Positions 43,577 through 54,267 of a stretch of DNA of 64,000 nt are shown here, piece after piece. How positions within the stretch are numbered: position 1 is the first letter of the stretch; each line of letters opens with the position of its first letter. Source of the stretch: Spirosoma validum (lineage in GTDB: Bacteria; Bacteroidota; Bacteroidia; Cytophagales; Spirosomataceae). A program made the position numbers and the translations under genes. The stretch lies in contig NZ_JACXAA010000018.1 of NCBI RefSeq assembly GCF_014699035.1, forward strand, positions 1-64,000, read 5' to 3'. The notes beneath the pieces were generated by a model. It ran no database searches. It was not told the origin of the DNA and saw nothing but the letters and a program-made list of their open reading frames with translations.

Positions 43577-43682
43577 TGTTAATTAGTAATCAAAGGTTTT
43601 TATTGAAAAACAAAAACACAGTTACTCTATACTATTCGAGAAAAATATTCATTAGAAAATAGGGTAATTTGTACTACTATGC

Positions 43683-45698
43683 TCATTGTTGGAAATAGTC
43701 GATTTTGTCAGCGTCAACGTTATTGTTGACCCGGTTTTCTCCGCCACTACCCCCCAAAATGACTGAGCTCATCGTCAAAACACCCGTTGTCGCCCCTGGT
43801 GTTAACGTACCTGTGAAGCCAAAGGATAGCTTGTCACCTGCAGGCACAACTGAAGTAGTAGTTAAAATATAATACGTAGGATCCAGGCTATTGCATGTCC
43901 AGAGTGTATTTTGGACTGTTTTATTGTTAATTGAGGTGGCGTTAGTCGGAAATGAAAGACTGATTTTGGCATCTCGTGTTACCTTAACTGTAATAAGGCC
44001 ATTGGTCGCTATTGAATTCAGTTCTACGACATCCACGACAACGGTAATTTCTGTTGTACCATAAATCGTTGAAGGGCGGGCGTAAATGATAGGGGTTAAA
44101 TCGGGTAAAGTTTTAACACCGAAATTAACGTCTGTCACACTGTTCGTACTTACCGCTACTGAAATAACGCCGTCGGGAGTGCCATCGCTCCCCGAACCAG
44201 TACCAATGTGTTCACCAGTGTTAATCACTCCACCTGTGAGCGTAGTACTGGGAGGACCAGAGCCCACTACAGCGGGGTAATTGCTTAGTACTATCGAGTA
44301 AGAGGCATTAGGCGTAACATTTGTAAAAGCATAAGTGCCGTTGGTAAGCGTAGTCGTGGCTTTTACTTTTCCATCGGAGCCCACCAGACTGGCTGAGAAC
44401 GTATTGCCCGAAAGAGTATTGACTGGCGTACCATTAACCGTTCCATCTGTCAGACCATTGCTATCATTAAAGACACTACCCGAAATAGTAATGGAGGAAG
44501 TTGTTGGGATGTTACCACTGAACGGGAAGAAATGCATCTCCCCGCCTGAGTGGACAAGAGAGTTGGCGATCAATTGGCCTTCTATATTTGCCTGATTGAT
44601 CGTTTTAACCACATCTGCAAAAGGGGCCAAAACACTACCTGAAATTTGTGAATTACCTGCAATTTGAAGGTTCGTCGTGTTGTAAAAATTCCACAAAATA
44701 TAAGGCGTCCCATTACCCATTCCCCCTTGGTTAGGCGTGTTCCAGACAAAGGTGGTTCCCGCAGCATCAACATTAATGACTAATACGCGATTTGCCGAAG
44801 GTTTTTTGTTACTGTCATTCGAATAGGTTAGAGTCTGAATCTTATTCAAATCAGATCCTTTTATATTCCAGACGTTAATACTATACTCTAGATTTACATA
44901 GACCTGACCAGGCATATTAGTAACATCAAGAGGATTGCCATTTGCATTGGTCAATGAAATGTTATCTGCCTTTTGGGACAAGCTTACCGAGTTAGCTTTC
45001 AACGTAGTAAAAGCACTAGCAAAAGCAACGATATTGTCTTTACAAACTGGTGTATTGGTTTCTGTTGAGCTATTGGCATTGGTATTGATCTGAATGTATG
45101 GCTCGCTATTGTAGCCAGCCGTCGATTTAGTCACTCGCATGGTCGAGTAAGCGTTATTATCATTCTGATACCAGACTTTCAGAACATCGCTAGACGTATT
45201 TCCCTGGCAAGCGCCAATTTTTGCGTACGTATTACTGTTGACCTGAAGAATACCACTTTGTAATTTAACGCCCTTACCAACGACTAGACCAACTGGATAA
45301 CCATTAACCATAAAGGAGCTGCCATGAGTAGCTACCTGATAATAACCGGCTACAGTCAGGTTGCCACCTATCGCCACCGGCCCATCACTTTCGTTCGTAG
45401 ACAATGTGGCATCATTTGCCAGAAACACATTAAATTTATCAGCCAGGGCAAGTGGATTTTGGGCTAGTGTCTGTGAAAACTGTCCTACACTTAGAAAACA
45501 AACAAGTACTAAAGCGCGATAAATTTTCGAAAATGAATAAGTAAATGACGATAAGCTAATCAGCGAATAATTCGACTTGGTATGTTGAGCAGCATTTTTA
45601 TCAGATAGAGACTGCTTAGCTTTTGCTGTATGCGTATAAATATATTCAGAGTAAGCACTAGATATAATTGTGGATAGAAACAATTTAATAGTCTTCAT
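43683..45698 (-). CDS. Choice-of-anchor A secreted protein with SdrD-like and 'YFQQ' domains
   Basis: The 671-residue protein has an extended N-terminus with the signal core around 62-80 (ALVLVCFLSVGQFSQTLAQ). Next comes a choice-of-anchor A domain (LADKFNVFLANDATLSTNES, VAIGGNLTVAG, SQISGSVLAPFADV). A Cna/SdrD-like domain follows (ISGSVFNDSNGLTDGTVNG ... VTDVNFGV). The last 145 residues end DKIDYFQQ and match the 32137-32994 protein. It is likely a surface adhesin or matrix protein. No T9SS tail is visible, so the shared C-terminal domain might itself be the anchor (inference). Confidence 0.8.
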   Translation of the reverse strand: MKTIKLFLSTIISSAYSEYIYTHTAKAKQSLSDKNAAQHTKSNYSLISLSSFTYSFSKIYRALVLVCFLSVGQFSQTLAQNPLALADKFNVFLANDATLSTNESDGPVAIGGNLTVAGYYQVATHGSSFMVNGYPVGLVVGKGVKLQSGILQVNSNTYAKIGACQGNTSSDVLKVWYQNDNNAYSTMRVTKSTAGYNSEPYIQINTNANSSTETNTPVCKDNIVAFASAFTTLKANSVSLSQKADNISLTNANGNPLDVTNMPGQVYVNLEYSINVWNIKGSDLNKIQTLTYSNDSNKKPSANRVLVINVDAAGTTFVWNTPNQGGMGNGTPYILWNFYNTTNLQIAGNSQISGSVLAPFADVVKTINQANIEGQLIANSLVHSGGEMHFFPFSGNIPTTSSITISGSVFNDSNGLTDGTVNGTPVNTLSGNTFSASLVGSDGKVKATTTLTNGTYAFTNVTPNASYSIVLSNYPAVVGSGPPSTTLTGGVINTGEHIGTGSGSDGTPDGVISVAVSTNSVTDVNFGVKTLPDLTPIIYARPSTIYGTTEITVVVDVVELNSIATNGLITVKVTRDAKISLSFPTNATSINNKTVQNTLWTCNSLDPTYYILTTTSVVPAGDKLSFGFTGTLTPGATTGVLTMSSVILGGSGGENRVNNNVDADKIDYFQQ

Positions 45699-46497
45699 CG
45701 AGCCTGACTTTGTTTAATGGTATATGTCTACAAAATCCTACAGATTATGCTTGATTCGTAGTTGCAACCTGGACTTTATAAAAACCCGAAAGTCACTCGT
45801 TACACCAAAAACAGTCGACTTATTATTATTCAATTAAACTCAAACAGCTTCCTTAGTTTAAACTTCTATTATACAGACACATACAATTAAAAAACATAAT
45901 ACTCAGCTATAAATATTTACATTTATAAAAATAGATTTCTTTTTGGTTATCAGCCTTTATTTATATTTAAATTTTAGTTTATCTTTAGTAATAATCAATT
46001 AAAATGTGATTCATAAATTTAATATATTACACATTTTGTTACCGCCTTATTATTTACTCTGACGAGGTATATTTCAACTACTCATCTTGAAGAATAAAAA
46101 ATTGCTGGCGGTAGCACAACCTATCCATTTCTAATTGAAAATTCATAAATAAGATATACCGTATAAGCATACTTTACTGAACGAATGAACAGCCATTAGA
46201 GTAGAAAAATAGTGAAAACGTTGGCTATTTTAAAGTGGAAGAAGTATATGACAATTGTATAATTTTACTTAAAAGTTATACTAAAATACTAATATCATTA
46301 GTAATAGACTTCGTCGTCGTTCCTTAGTTACCTATTGTGAATTTGTATCATGTATAGCCAGCGGGTCAACAGTAAGATGAATATACGCAACTGGCTTCTT
46401 GGGGTATAGCTTCTAAACCTAAGCTATACCCCAGGAAGCCAGTTGCGTATAGATCAATAACCAGAGAAGCAGCTTTTCTGATAAGATCAGAATGTGT
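45699..46497. other. AT-rich non-coding stretch
   Basis: No gene is supported. The only strong structure is the hairpin at 46382-46451. The rest is AT-rich, with many short A/T runs. Confidence 0.45.
46382..46451. repeat. 31-bp inverted repeat hairpin
   Basis: The arms 46382-46412 and 46421-46451 pair over 31 positions with one G-T pair and an 8-nt loop (CTAAACCT). The arm core is GCAACTGGCTTC...GGGGTATAGCTT. There is no T-run, so it is more like a mobile palindrome or RNA structure than a terminator. Confidence 0.7.
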
Positions 46498-46671
46498 TCA
46501 TGTTCGTTTAATTAATCGCTTTTTGCTTACAGTAGATGATACGTTATACTGATGATGCACTTTGTCCACATACCGCTCATAAAGCAGTTTAAAATAATCA
46601 GGTGATCTGTTGAGCCGGTATTGAGCAATAAGTTCCTGGTTGGTTAAGAAAGAGTCGTTAGAACGTGACAT
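46498..46671 (-). pseudogene. N-terminal remnant of an ECF sigma factor
   Basis: The short frame encodes 57 residues: NQELIAQYRLNRSPDYFKLL then YERYVDKVHHQYN, matching region 2 of the sigma at 9825 (EQIIDQYLSQQPNHCFEELY, KKYVDKVYQRC). After that it departs to KKRLIKRT and a stop. All later sigma regions are missing. It is the third member of this sigma family in the window. 46672-47112 shows no gene. Confidence 0.65.
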
Positions 46672-47112
46672 ATTGGGTAAGAGTTATGGATTATTCAATG
46701 TGAAAGCTAACTACCCAACGTGTCTGAATTGTCGGGGCAAAGCGTAATCGACCAAATTTAAAATCCGCTGGCAAGTAACGCTCATACCCATTGATTCGCT
46801 AACACTCTCGTTGCATTCTTTAACGCTCTCGTTGCATCTGAAGGAAAAGTCTACAGTTCAGGTTTCCTGAAGAAGTTGTCGTGTTGATATAAAGGACGGG
46901 ATGAATGCAGATAAGCCATCCAGCAGATGACCTGGCTAAGTGTGCTGGAACGGATCATTTATTAGCCAGAAAATTAGTTAGCCTATTTATACCGACCCTA
47001 AAAGATTTTAGCGATTGAGGTCAGTCTTTCACATATAAATTGTATTTTACACATCTTTTATTAAGTTTATTCAATTGTAGATTTTCAACAATCAGGTTGT
47101 TTATAAGCAACA

Positions 47113-47730
47113 GTGGCCAGTTTACCTACCTTTTGGATTCATTCGACCGATCAGCAGCTTTGGCAGGGTCTTTGCGAAGGAGATGATGCTGCTTTGACGG
47201 CTATTTTCGACCGTTACCATGTTACGTTATATAATTATGGCCGTAAACTCTCTTCCGATTCAGATTTAATCAAGGATGCAGTTCAGGAGGTCTTTATTGA
47301 TATCTGGCGCATGAGAGCCACTCTATCGAGAGAAATTACGTCTATCAAATTTTATCTGTATCGTGCCTTACGTCGTCGATTGCAGCGAATCCAGGGAAAA
47401 TATCAGCTCGGCGAAGATATTCAGGAGATCTATGATGACGAAACTACTTTAACCGTCATTAATGAAGAAACGGTGCAAATTGAAGAGGAGTCCCGCGACT
47501 TGCTACGTCGTCGTTTGCAGGAACTCCTCACGCAGTTACCCAAGCGGCAAGTAGAAGCCCTGACTCTATACTACTACGATGATTTTGGCATTCGCGAAAT
47601 CGCTCAGATTATGGATGTCAACGAAAAATCCGTCCGGAACTTCCTCCATCGAGGCCTTAAGGCGCTTCGCCACAATCGGAACTGGCTTATCGGTTCGCTA
47701 TTAATTCTCTTGTTTTTAATCAATCAGTGA
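47113..47730 (+). CDS. ECF sigma factor of the SusC/D locus (FecI-like)
   Basis: The 205-residue protein has region 2 (AIFDRYHVTLYNYGRKLSSD, IKDAVQEVFIDIWRMR) and region 4 (LTQLPKRQVEALTLYYYDDFGIREIAQIM, SVRNFLHRGLKAL). It ends in a hydrophobic tail (NWLIGSLLILLFLIN), common among Bacteroidota FecI-like sigmas. The start is GTG 47113. It precedes a FecR anti-sigma and SusC, the usual trans-envelope signalling order, so it probably activates the downstream uptake genes when substrate binds SusC. Confidence 0.9.
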   Translation: MASLPTFWIHSTDQQLWQGLCEGDDAALTAIFDRYHVTLYNYGRKLSSDSDLIKDAVQEVFIDIWRMRATLSREITSIKFYLYRALRRRLQRIQGKYQLGEDIQEIYDDETTLTVINEETVQIEEESRDLLRRRLQELLTQLPKRQVEALTLYYYDDFGIREIAQIMDVNEKSVRNFLHRGLKALRHNRNWLIGSLLILLFLINQ

Positions 47731-47846
47731 AATCTTCTCGAAAAATAGTTAGCTGGTAAAGAGGTCATCCGATGGTTTAGTGCATCTTTCTAATTAAAGG
47801 AGAATAATTCTATATCTTCTTGTGTGGGTGCCGTTTTCTTGACACT

Positions 47847-48965
47847 ATGAAACAAGCTTCGTATTCGCTGATAGACTTTCTGAAAGACCCTGACTTTCGG
47901 GATTGGGTAAAGCATCCTGATGAAGCACAGGATATATATTGGCAGCAGTTTCAGGAGTTACACCCAGACAAGAAACCCGTATTGGAGCAGGCCCGTCAAT
48001 ACGTATTGGTATTAGCCGAACAGACAGCTCAGGATAAACCGTCAATGGCCGAAAGCCAGTTGATGCGGCAAACCATTCAGCAGCGAATTCACGAAACGAC
48101 TATTCCATTTACGCCTTCGGTAGCCTACAACTGGTCGTGGACTCGCATAGCCGCTTCAGTAGTGCTGGTATTAGGACTAGGTATAACGGCATATTGGTAT
48201 AGTCAAAACGAAAAACAACCTCAAGGCTACCAGCGCTTTATTCAATCGGCTCCTCAGGGAACAGCATTGAGTGAAACCCGTAATAATGACACCAAACCGC
48301 TGACCATTTTTTTAAGCGACGGTAGTTCGGTTGTGCTCCAGCCAGGAAGTCGCTTGAGTTATCCGAATACGTTAACGAAGCGCGAAGTATATCTGACGGG
48401 GAAAGCCTTTTTTGAAGTCGTGAAAGACCCTGCAAACCCGTTTTTGGTATATACGCGGGGAGTAGCCACGAAAGTCCTGGGCACCAGTTTTTCCATTGAC
48501 GCTCCTGAGACAAATCAGCCTATCAAAGTGGCGGTTAAAACTGGGAAGGTAGCGGTTTATTCACTCGATGAGACTACTTCTCTTTACCCGGAATCGACAG
48601 ATTCAGAACAGAATAGTCTGGTATTGACCCCCAATCAAAGTGCTGAATACGTAGCTGATAGCCACCATTTAGTTCGAAAAACAGATACTGTTTCTACGTT
48701 CCTCCAGCCCGGTACGTTGATCGTTGCCAAGCAGTCGTTTGATTTTGATGAAACGCCCGTGTCGGACGTGTTCCGTACGCTTGAAAAAGCCTATGGTATC
48801 GATATCGTTTATAATGAATCGGCATTGGGCAAATGCTCACTGACGGCATCGCTGGTCGGCCAGCCTTTTCACGAAAAATTATCGGCAGTCTGTAAGGCCC
48901 TTGATGCTCACTACTCTATACAGGGTAATCAAGTAGTGATTACAGGTGGTCAGCGTTGTCAATAA
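47847..48965 (+). CDS. FecR-family anti-sigma factor
   Basis: From ATG 47847 the protein has 372 residues. The N-terminal cytoplasmic part (about 1-90) should bind the sigma. One TM segment follows (IAASVVLVLGLGITAYWY). The periplasmic FecR domain has TIFLSDGSSVVLQPGSRLSY, REVYLTGKAFFEVVKDPANPF and VLGTSFSIDA, and a C-terminal STN-like part (VSDVFRTLEKAYGIDIVYNE). It transmits the ligand signal from the TonB-dependent receptor to the sigma factor at 47113. Confidence 0.92.
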   Translation: MKQASYSLIDFLKDPDFRDWVKHPDEAQDIYWQQFQELHPDKKPVLEQARQYVLVLAEQTAQDKPSMAESQLMRQTIQQRIHETTIPFTPSVAYNWSWTRIAASVVLVLGLGITAYWYSQNEKQPQGYQRFIQSAPQGTALSETRNNDTKPLTIFLSDGSSVVLQPGSRLSYPNTLTKREVYLTGKAFFEVVKDPANPFLVYTRGVATKVLGTSFSIDAPETNQPIKVAVKTGKVAVYSLDETTSLYPESTDSEQNSLVLTPNQSAEYVADSHHLVRKTDTVSTFLQPGTLIVAKQSFDFDETPVSDVFRTLEKAYGIDIVYNESALGKCSLTASLVGQPFHEKLSAVCKALDAHYSIQGNQVVITGGQRCQ

Positions 48966-49164
48966 TCGTTACTATTCCTAACCCTAATCTGAAACACCTT
49001 AAACCCAGCTACGACCACAAAAAAGGCCAGCCATGTTGCCGCACGACTGACCTCTGAAACTCCCCTACTTACTGACCTGACGATCTAAAGTCATTCACTG
49101 ATAATGAATGGATTAGGGGGACTTTGTCGAATTTTTCGCTCACCCAACAAGCCGTAACAAATGT

Positions 49165-52100
49165 ATGCAAAAACTACCACTGGCACATGACCGTCTGTTA
49201 ACAATCATGCGTATTACCTTCATCCAATGGTTTTTGGTGTGTGCGCTAGCCGGAATGTCATGGGCACGTGATGGAAGAGCGCAACAACTTCTCGACCAGA
49301 AAGTTACAATTCAGGTCGAAGGACAGCATGTAAAAAAAGTACTACAACAGATTGAAAAACAAGTTGATGCACGATTCGTTTTTAGTCCGCAACTGATTCA
49401 ATCCAACCGTAAAATAACCGTACGCAGTCAGGCAGAGCCACTTGCGGATGTCCTGAATCGTATCCTGAAACCACTTCAACTGACCTACGAAGTCAGCGGG
49501 AATAACATCATTATCAAGCCCGAACACACTGCTAAATCGGCTCAGAACGGCGAGATTAAACCCGTAGAATCTACGACTCTTGACGTAGCTGTACGTACCA
49601 TTACCGGTATCGTTGCAGACGCGGGTGGCGAAGCTTTACCAGGCGTAAACGTTCTGATAAAAGGAACACAAAAAGGCACAACGACTGACGCGACAGGCCA
49701 ATTCAGAATCGATATGGCCGATACCGAAACAACGTTGGTTTTCAGCTTCGTTGGCTATCTGAAACAGGAAGTTGCTGTCAGCAGCCAGACATCCCTATCG
49801 GTAACGATGACCGCCGATACCAAGTCACTGGGCGAAGTGGTCGTGGTCGGTTACGGTACGCAGAAACGCTCTGACGTAACGGCGGCCATCGCTTCAGTGC
49901 CGATGAGCGAAGTGAAAGACATGCCTGTATCGAACGTAGCAACGGCCTTACAGGGAAAAATTCCCGGCGTTGTTATTCAGCAGAGCAGTGGCGCACCCGG
50001 CAGTACGCCAGCAATCAAAATCAGGGGATTCGGATCGATCAGCGCGGGTAACTCACCTCTGGTTGTAGTCGATGGCAATATTGTTGGTTCGAACGTATTT
50101 GGGTTATTGAACAGCATCGACATTGAAAGCATCGACGTATTGAAAGACGCTTCGTCTACAGCCATCTACGGCTCAAAAGGGTCGAACGGGGTTTTGCTGG
50201 TAACGACGAAACGCGGAAAACCTGGCCGGACAAGCGTTAATCTGGATGTGTATACGGGTTTTCAGGTGGTGACGAAAAAAATCGACCTGTTGAACTCACA
50301 GCAGTACGCTGAATTCGCCAGAGAAGCCGCTAATACGGCTTATGTGGAGAACGTAGCAGGTGGTAAAGCAACGGATCCCAACAGCGTTCGGCCAGCCAGT
50401 TATCTACGCTACCGCTACCCGAGGGGCGATCTGTTCGACTGGTTCAATTACGACGATCCAACCAACGTAGCAAACCTACCCTATACCGATTTTCAGGATC
50501 TGATTTTCCGGAAGGCTAAAATGAGCAGCTATCAGCTTTCGGTTTCGGGCGGTAACGAAAAAGCCCGTTTTTTGGTCAGTGGCAGCTATTTAAAGCAGGA
50601 TGGTATCATTCTGAAATCGTCACTGGATCGGTACATTTTCCGGGCTAATGTCGAAGTCAATCTTTTACCCAGACTTAAACTTGGGTTTAATCTTAATCCT
50701 TCCTTCCGAACCCAGCAGGAAGTCATTGCTGAAGGTCAGTGGTTTAACGGCGGAATCATCACTGCAGCGTTAGCAGCCATACCGATGGCCCCAATTTATG
50801 CTGCGGACGGTTCTTACTCGTCTCAACTGGCGTTAGGTGCGCCTTATAACTTGCCGGGCGTTACCAACCCACTGGCCAATATTACCGAATACAGCAGCCC
50901 CTATCAATCCTCAAATCTGCTGGGTAATCTCTACGCCGAATACAGTTTCCTGAACGATTTTACGTGTCGGGTGTCGGGTAACATCAATTTTAGCGGCAAT
51001 CGACGGAATACGTATCGTACGTCGAGAATGCCACTGAGTAACGTATTACCGCCTACAACCGCAACAGGCAGTGCTTACTCGGATCAGGGAATAGGGTGGT
51101 TGTTTAATCAGGTGCTTACGTACAACAAGACAATCAGGTCAGTTCACAATTTCGAGGCTTTAGTCGGCATGGAATCAACAACGTCGAAAGTAGAGTCGAG
51201 CAGTACGTCGGCGAGTGCTTTTGCCAATGATGTGGTTGAAACCTTAAACGGAAGCGCCCAGGGATCGACAACAACGGCCTGGTCATTTAGAACCGAAAAT
51301 GCGTCGGTTTCTTATTTTGCCCGGGCCAATTACAACTTCAAAGGTAAGTATCTGGTCAATCTATCCGTTCGCCGGGATGGGTCGTCCATCTTCGGCCCAG
51401 ACAATCGTTGGGGTACGTTCCCAGCGGGTTCGCTAGGGTGGCGTATTAGCGAAGAGTCATTCATGAAAGGAATACGTACCGTGTCCGAAACAAAACTTCG
51501 GGCCAGCTATGGGCTTTCGGGCAATAACGCGTTCGCTGATAATTACCCGTACGTGGCCGTTCTAAGACCTGACAACTACAGTTTCAATAATAATCTGGTC
51601 AATGGATTAGCGCCATCTTCGCTGGCCAATTCCAGGCTGGGGTGGGAGAAGAATCAGCAGTTTGATATCGGTATTGATGTGGGTTTGTTCAATAACCGCG
51701 TCTATCTGATTGCCGATTATTACCACCGAATCACAAAAGACCTGCTCTTATCGGTCAATGTTCCGTCGCTCACGGGCTTCACGACAGCGTATAAAAACAT
51801 TGGCAAGATGGAAAACAAAGGCTGGGAGTTTTCGCTGAATACACGTAACACCACCAAAGGTCTTGTCTGGACCACCACAGCTAATCTTTCGTTCAATAGA
51901 AACAAAGTGTTGGCATTGGGTCCCACAGGTGACCCGATCCGGACGAGCAATGGTAGCATCAGCGAGATTAACATTACCGAGATTGGTTCACCCATCGGTA
52001 GTTTCTATGGCTACAAACAAATCGGTATCTTCCAGAATCAGGCCGATCTGGACGCCAATCCCCACGACATTACGTCCCGACCAGGCGACGTGAAATATGT

Positions 52101-52665
52101 GGACGTAAACGGCGACGGTAAAATTACGGCAAACGACCGAACCAACATTGGCAACAATCAGCCCGATTTTATTTACGGACTGACCAATTCGTCCAGCTAC
52201 AAAGGTTTCGACCTGAACGTCGCGATTCAGGGAACACAGGGCGCTAAGGCACTTAACTTAGGACGGCGTTTTTTTGATAATGTCGAAGGGAATCAGAACC
52301 AGCTGACGACCGTACTAAACCGCTGGCGTTCAGAAAGTGAGCCTGGCGATGGCATAACTCCTCGCGCTAACGCCCGCACAACGGGTATCAATAACGTAGT
52401 GTCTTCTCGCTGGGTAGAAGACGCCAGCTATTTACGAATTCAGAACGTTAGTCTGGGCTACCGGCTTCCAACTGATTTGATCAATAAAGTCAAACTACAG
52501 CAGGTACGGATTTATGTATCGGCACAAAATCTTTACACCTGGACGAAATACCTCAATTATAATCCGGAAGTAAGCAATTATGAAGGCCCGTTATCGGCAG
52601 GTATTGATTATGGAACGTACCCGTTGGCGAGAACCGTTACGTTCGGTCTCAGCGCAGGATTCTAA
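49165..52665 (+). CDS. SusC/RagA-type TonB-dependent outer-membrane receptor with STN domain
   Basis: This 1166-residue protein is a transporter for oligosaccharides across the outer membrane. In order it has a signal peptide (about 15-40), an STN secretin/TonB signalling domain (about 45-115: VTIQVEGQHVKKVLQQIEKQ), a carboxypeptidase-regulatory-like beta domain (ITGIVADAGGEALPGVNVLI), the SusC signature after LGEVVVVGYGTQKRSDVTAA, a plug (IRGFGSISAGNSPLVVVDG) and a C-terminal beta barrel. The STN domain shows it signals through the FecR protein encoded upstream. It pairs with the SusD gene 72 nt downstream. Confidence 0.95.
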   Translation: MQKLPLAHDRLLTIMRITFIQWFLVCALAGMSWARDGRAQQLLDQKVTIQVEGQHVKKVLQQIEKQVDARFVFSPQLIQSNRKITVRSQAEPLADVLNRILKPLQLTYEVSGNNIIIKPEHTAKSAQNGEIKPVESTTLDVAVRTITGIVADAGGEALPGVNVLIKGTQKGTTTDATGQFRIDMADTETTLVFSFVGYLKQEVAVSSQTSLSVTMTADTKSLGEVVVVGYGTQKRSDVTAAIASVPMSEVKDMPVSNVATALQGKIPGVVIQQSSGAPGSTPAIKIRGFGSISAGNSPLVVVDGNIVGSNVFGLLNSIDIESIDVLKDASSTAIYGSKGSNGVLLVTTKRGKPGRTSVNLDVYTGFQVVTKKIDLLNSQQYAEFAREAANTAYVENVAGGKATDPNSVRPASYLRYRYPRGDLFDWFNYDDPTNVANLPYTDFQDLIFRKAKMSSYQLSVSGGNEKARFLVSGSYLKQDGIILKSSLDRYIFRANVEVNLLPRLKLGFNLNPSFRTQQEVIAEGQWFNGGIITAALAAIPMAPIYAADGSYSSQLALGAPYNLPGVTNPLANITEYSSPYQSSNLLGNLYAEYSFLNDFTCRVSGNINFSGNRRNTYRTSRMPLSNVLPPTTATGSAYSDQGIGWLFNQVLTYNKTIRSVHNFEALVGMESTTSKVESSSTSASAFANDVVETLNGSAQGSTTTAWSFRTENASVSYFARANYNFKGKYLVNLSVRRDGSSIFGPDNRWGTFPAGSLGWRISEESFMKGIRTVSETKLRASYGLSGNNAFADNYPYVAVLRPDNYSFNNNLVNGLAPSSLANSRLGWEKNQQFDIGIDVGLFNNRVYLIADYYHRITKDLLLSVNVPSLTGFTTAYKNIGKMENKGWEFSLNTRNTTKGLVWTTTANLSFNRNKVLALGPTGDPIRTSNGSISEINITEIGSPIGSFYGYKQIGIFQNQADLDANPHDITSRPGDVKYVDVNGDGKITANDRTNIGNNQPDFIYGLTNSSSYKGFDLNVAIQGTQGAKALNLGRRFFDNVEGNQNQLTTVLNRWRSESEPGDGITPRANARTTGINNVVSSRWVEDASYLRIQNVSLGYRLPTDLINKVKLQQVRIYVSAQNLYTWTKYLNYNPEVSNYEGPLSAGIDYGTYPLARTVTFGLSAGF

Positions 52666-52737
52666 TGATCTACACCCATTACGTTAGTCGTTGATTAACA
52701 GACAAATATTGATTAGATTAGTCTTAACCGTCGAAAG

Positions 52738-54189
52738 ATGAAGACATACAATACCCTTATTACCTTGTTGCTCCTGCACTTGCTCAGCGCGTGTAGCCAG
52801 AGTTATCTGGACCTAAAACCTATATCATCTCCAACCTCTGATAACTTCTATAAAACAGCCGACGATATCCGAAACGCTGTAAATGGTAGCTACGCAGCCT
52901 TGCAGGCCGATGGTATTGCAGGATTCAGTTACGTTTTTGCTGAGATTGCTTCTGACAATACTGTACCCGTAGCGTCGGGCTCGGTAACGGATCAGGATGA
53001 GTTCGACCGATTTTACATCCGTACCACGAACCCCTACATTTCCGGGCGCTGGAATGATAGTTACAGCGCCATTGCCCGCTTTAACAACATTTTGGATAAA
53101 GTTGGCGGAATCACAATGGATGCAACCCTTAAGAAACGATACACTGCTGAAGTTAAGTTTTTGCGGGGACTGGTCTATTTCAACCTGGTTCGTACGTTCG
53201 GCGATGTTCCACTGGTTACGAAAACCATCAATGACCCCGACGAAGGCTATGCATACACACGCAACCCCAAAACCGAAGTATACGCTCTAATCGAGAAAGA
53301 TCTCACCGAAGCCGAAGCTGATTTACCTGCTACGTATACGGGCGCCGATATCGGCAGAGCTACGAAAGGGGCGGCTAAAGCGCTACTGGGTAAAGTATAC
53401 CTGACTCAGAAGAACTATTCACAGGCAGCTGCCAAACTAAAAGAAGTGATTAATCTGAATGTATATGCCCTTTTACCCAGCTATGCCGATGTCTTTAAAG
53501 TGAGCAATAAAAACCATAAAGAATCGGTATTCGATGTACAGTATAAATCGGGGGGAGCGGGCGAAGGCAATAACTGGCCTAACTCATTCGCCCCTCAGAA
53601 TTCTGGCAATGCAGTCATTAACTTCAGTGGTGGAGGCAACAATCAACCGACGGACGATCTGGTACGAGCTTTCGAAGTGGGAGACGTTCGCAAAGACCTT
53701 TCCCTGGCTACGTCTTATGTAAGCACGAGCGGACAGTTTGTTCCGGGTAACTACGTTAAAAAGTATTTCGATACTCCCGTCGTCAATAACGATAACGGCA
53801 ACAATATCCCGATCATTCGTTACGCAGATGTCTTATTGATGTATGCAGAATGCGTGAACGAAGCAGGTTATCAGCCAACGGGCGAAGCCTTTACGTACCT
53901 GAATCAAATTCGGACGCGGGCGAGTCTGAAACCAAAAACCTCAGTCGATATTCCCGATCAGCAGTCATTTCGGCTGGCGATGGAGCAGGAACGGCGAGTC
54001 GAACTAGCCTTTGAAGGGCATCGATGGTATGATCTGGTACGTACCGGGCGGGCCGTTACGGTTATCAACAGCAAAAAAGATCAGATCCGTCTGGTCAATA
54101 CGTTGACAGACAATAATCTGGTGTTTCCGATCCCACAAAGCCAGATTGACATTAATCAGGACAAAATCAAGCAGAATCCAGGGTATTAA
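52738..54189 (+). CDS. SusD/RagB-type substrate-binding lipoprotein
   Basis: The 483-residue protein has a lipoprotein signal (LLSAC, Cys19). The SusD fold is shown by the LDLKPISSPTSDNFYKTADD start, the TPR-like helices (AEVKFLRGLVYFNLVRTFGDVPL; AAKALLGKVYLTQKNYSQAA) and the C-terminal RagB block (RYADVLLMYAECVNEAG; EQERRVELAFEGHRWYDLVR; NPGY end). It caps the SusC barrel at the cell surface and captures glycan. The substrate cannot be read from sequence. Confidence 0.95.
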   Translation: MKTYNTLITLLLLHLLSACSQSYLDLKPISSPTSDNFYKTADDIRNAVNGSYAALQADGIAGFSYVFAEIASDNTVPVASGSVTDQDEFDRFYIRTTNPYISGRWNDSYSAIARFNNILDKVGGITMDATLKKRYTAEVKFLRGLVYFNLVRTFGDVPLVTKTINDPDEGYAYTRNPKTEVYALIEKDLTEAEADLPATYTGADIGRATKGAAKALLGKVYLTQKNYSQAAAKLKEVINLNVYALLPSYADVFKVSNKNHKESVFDVQYKSGGAGEGNNWPNSFAPQNSGNAVINFSGGGNNQPTDDLVRAFEVGDVRKDLSLATSYVSTSGQFVPGNYVKKYFDTPVVNNDNGNNIPIIRYADVLLMYAECVNEAGYQPTGEAFTYLNQIRTRASLKPKTSVDIPDQQSFRLAMEQERRVELAFEGHRWYDLVRTGRAVTVINSKKDQIRLVNTLTDNNLVFPIPQSQIDINQDKIKQNPGY

Positions 54190-54267
54190 ACCGATTCGGG
54201 AGCCTTTTACGTAAAGCCACGTAATGAATTGCCAAAAAAAGAACAACTATACGTACTCACTAAACGA

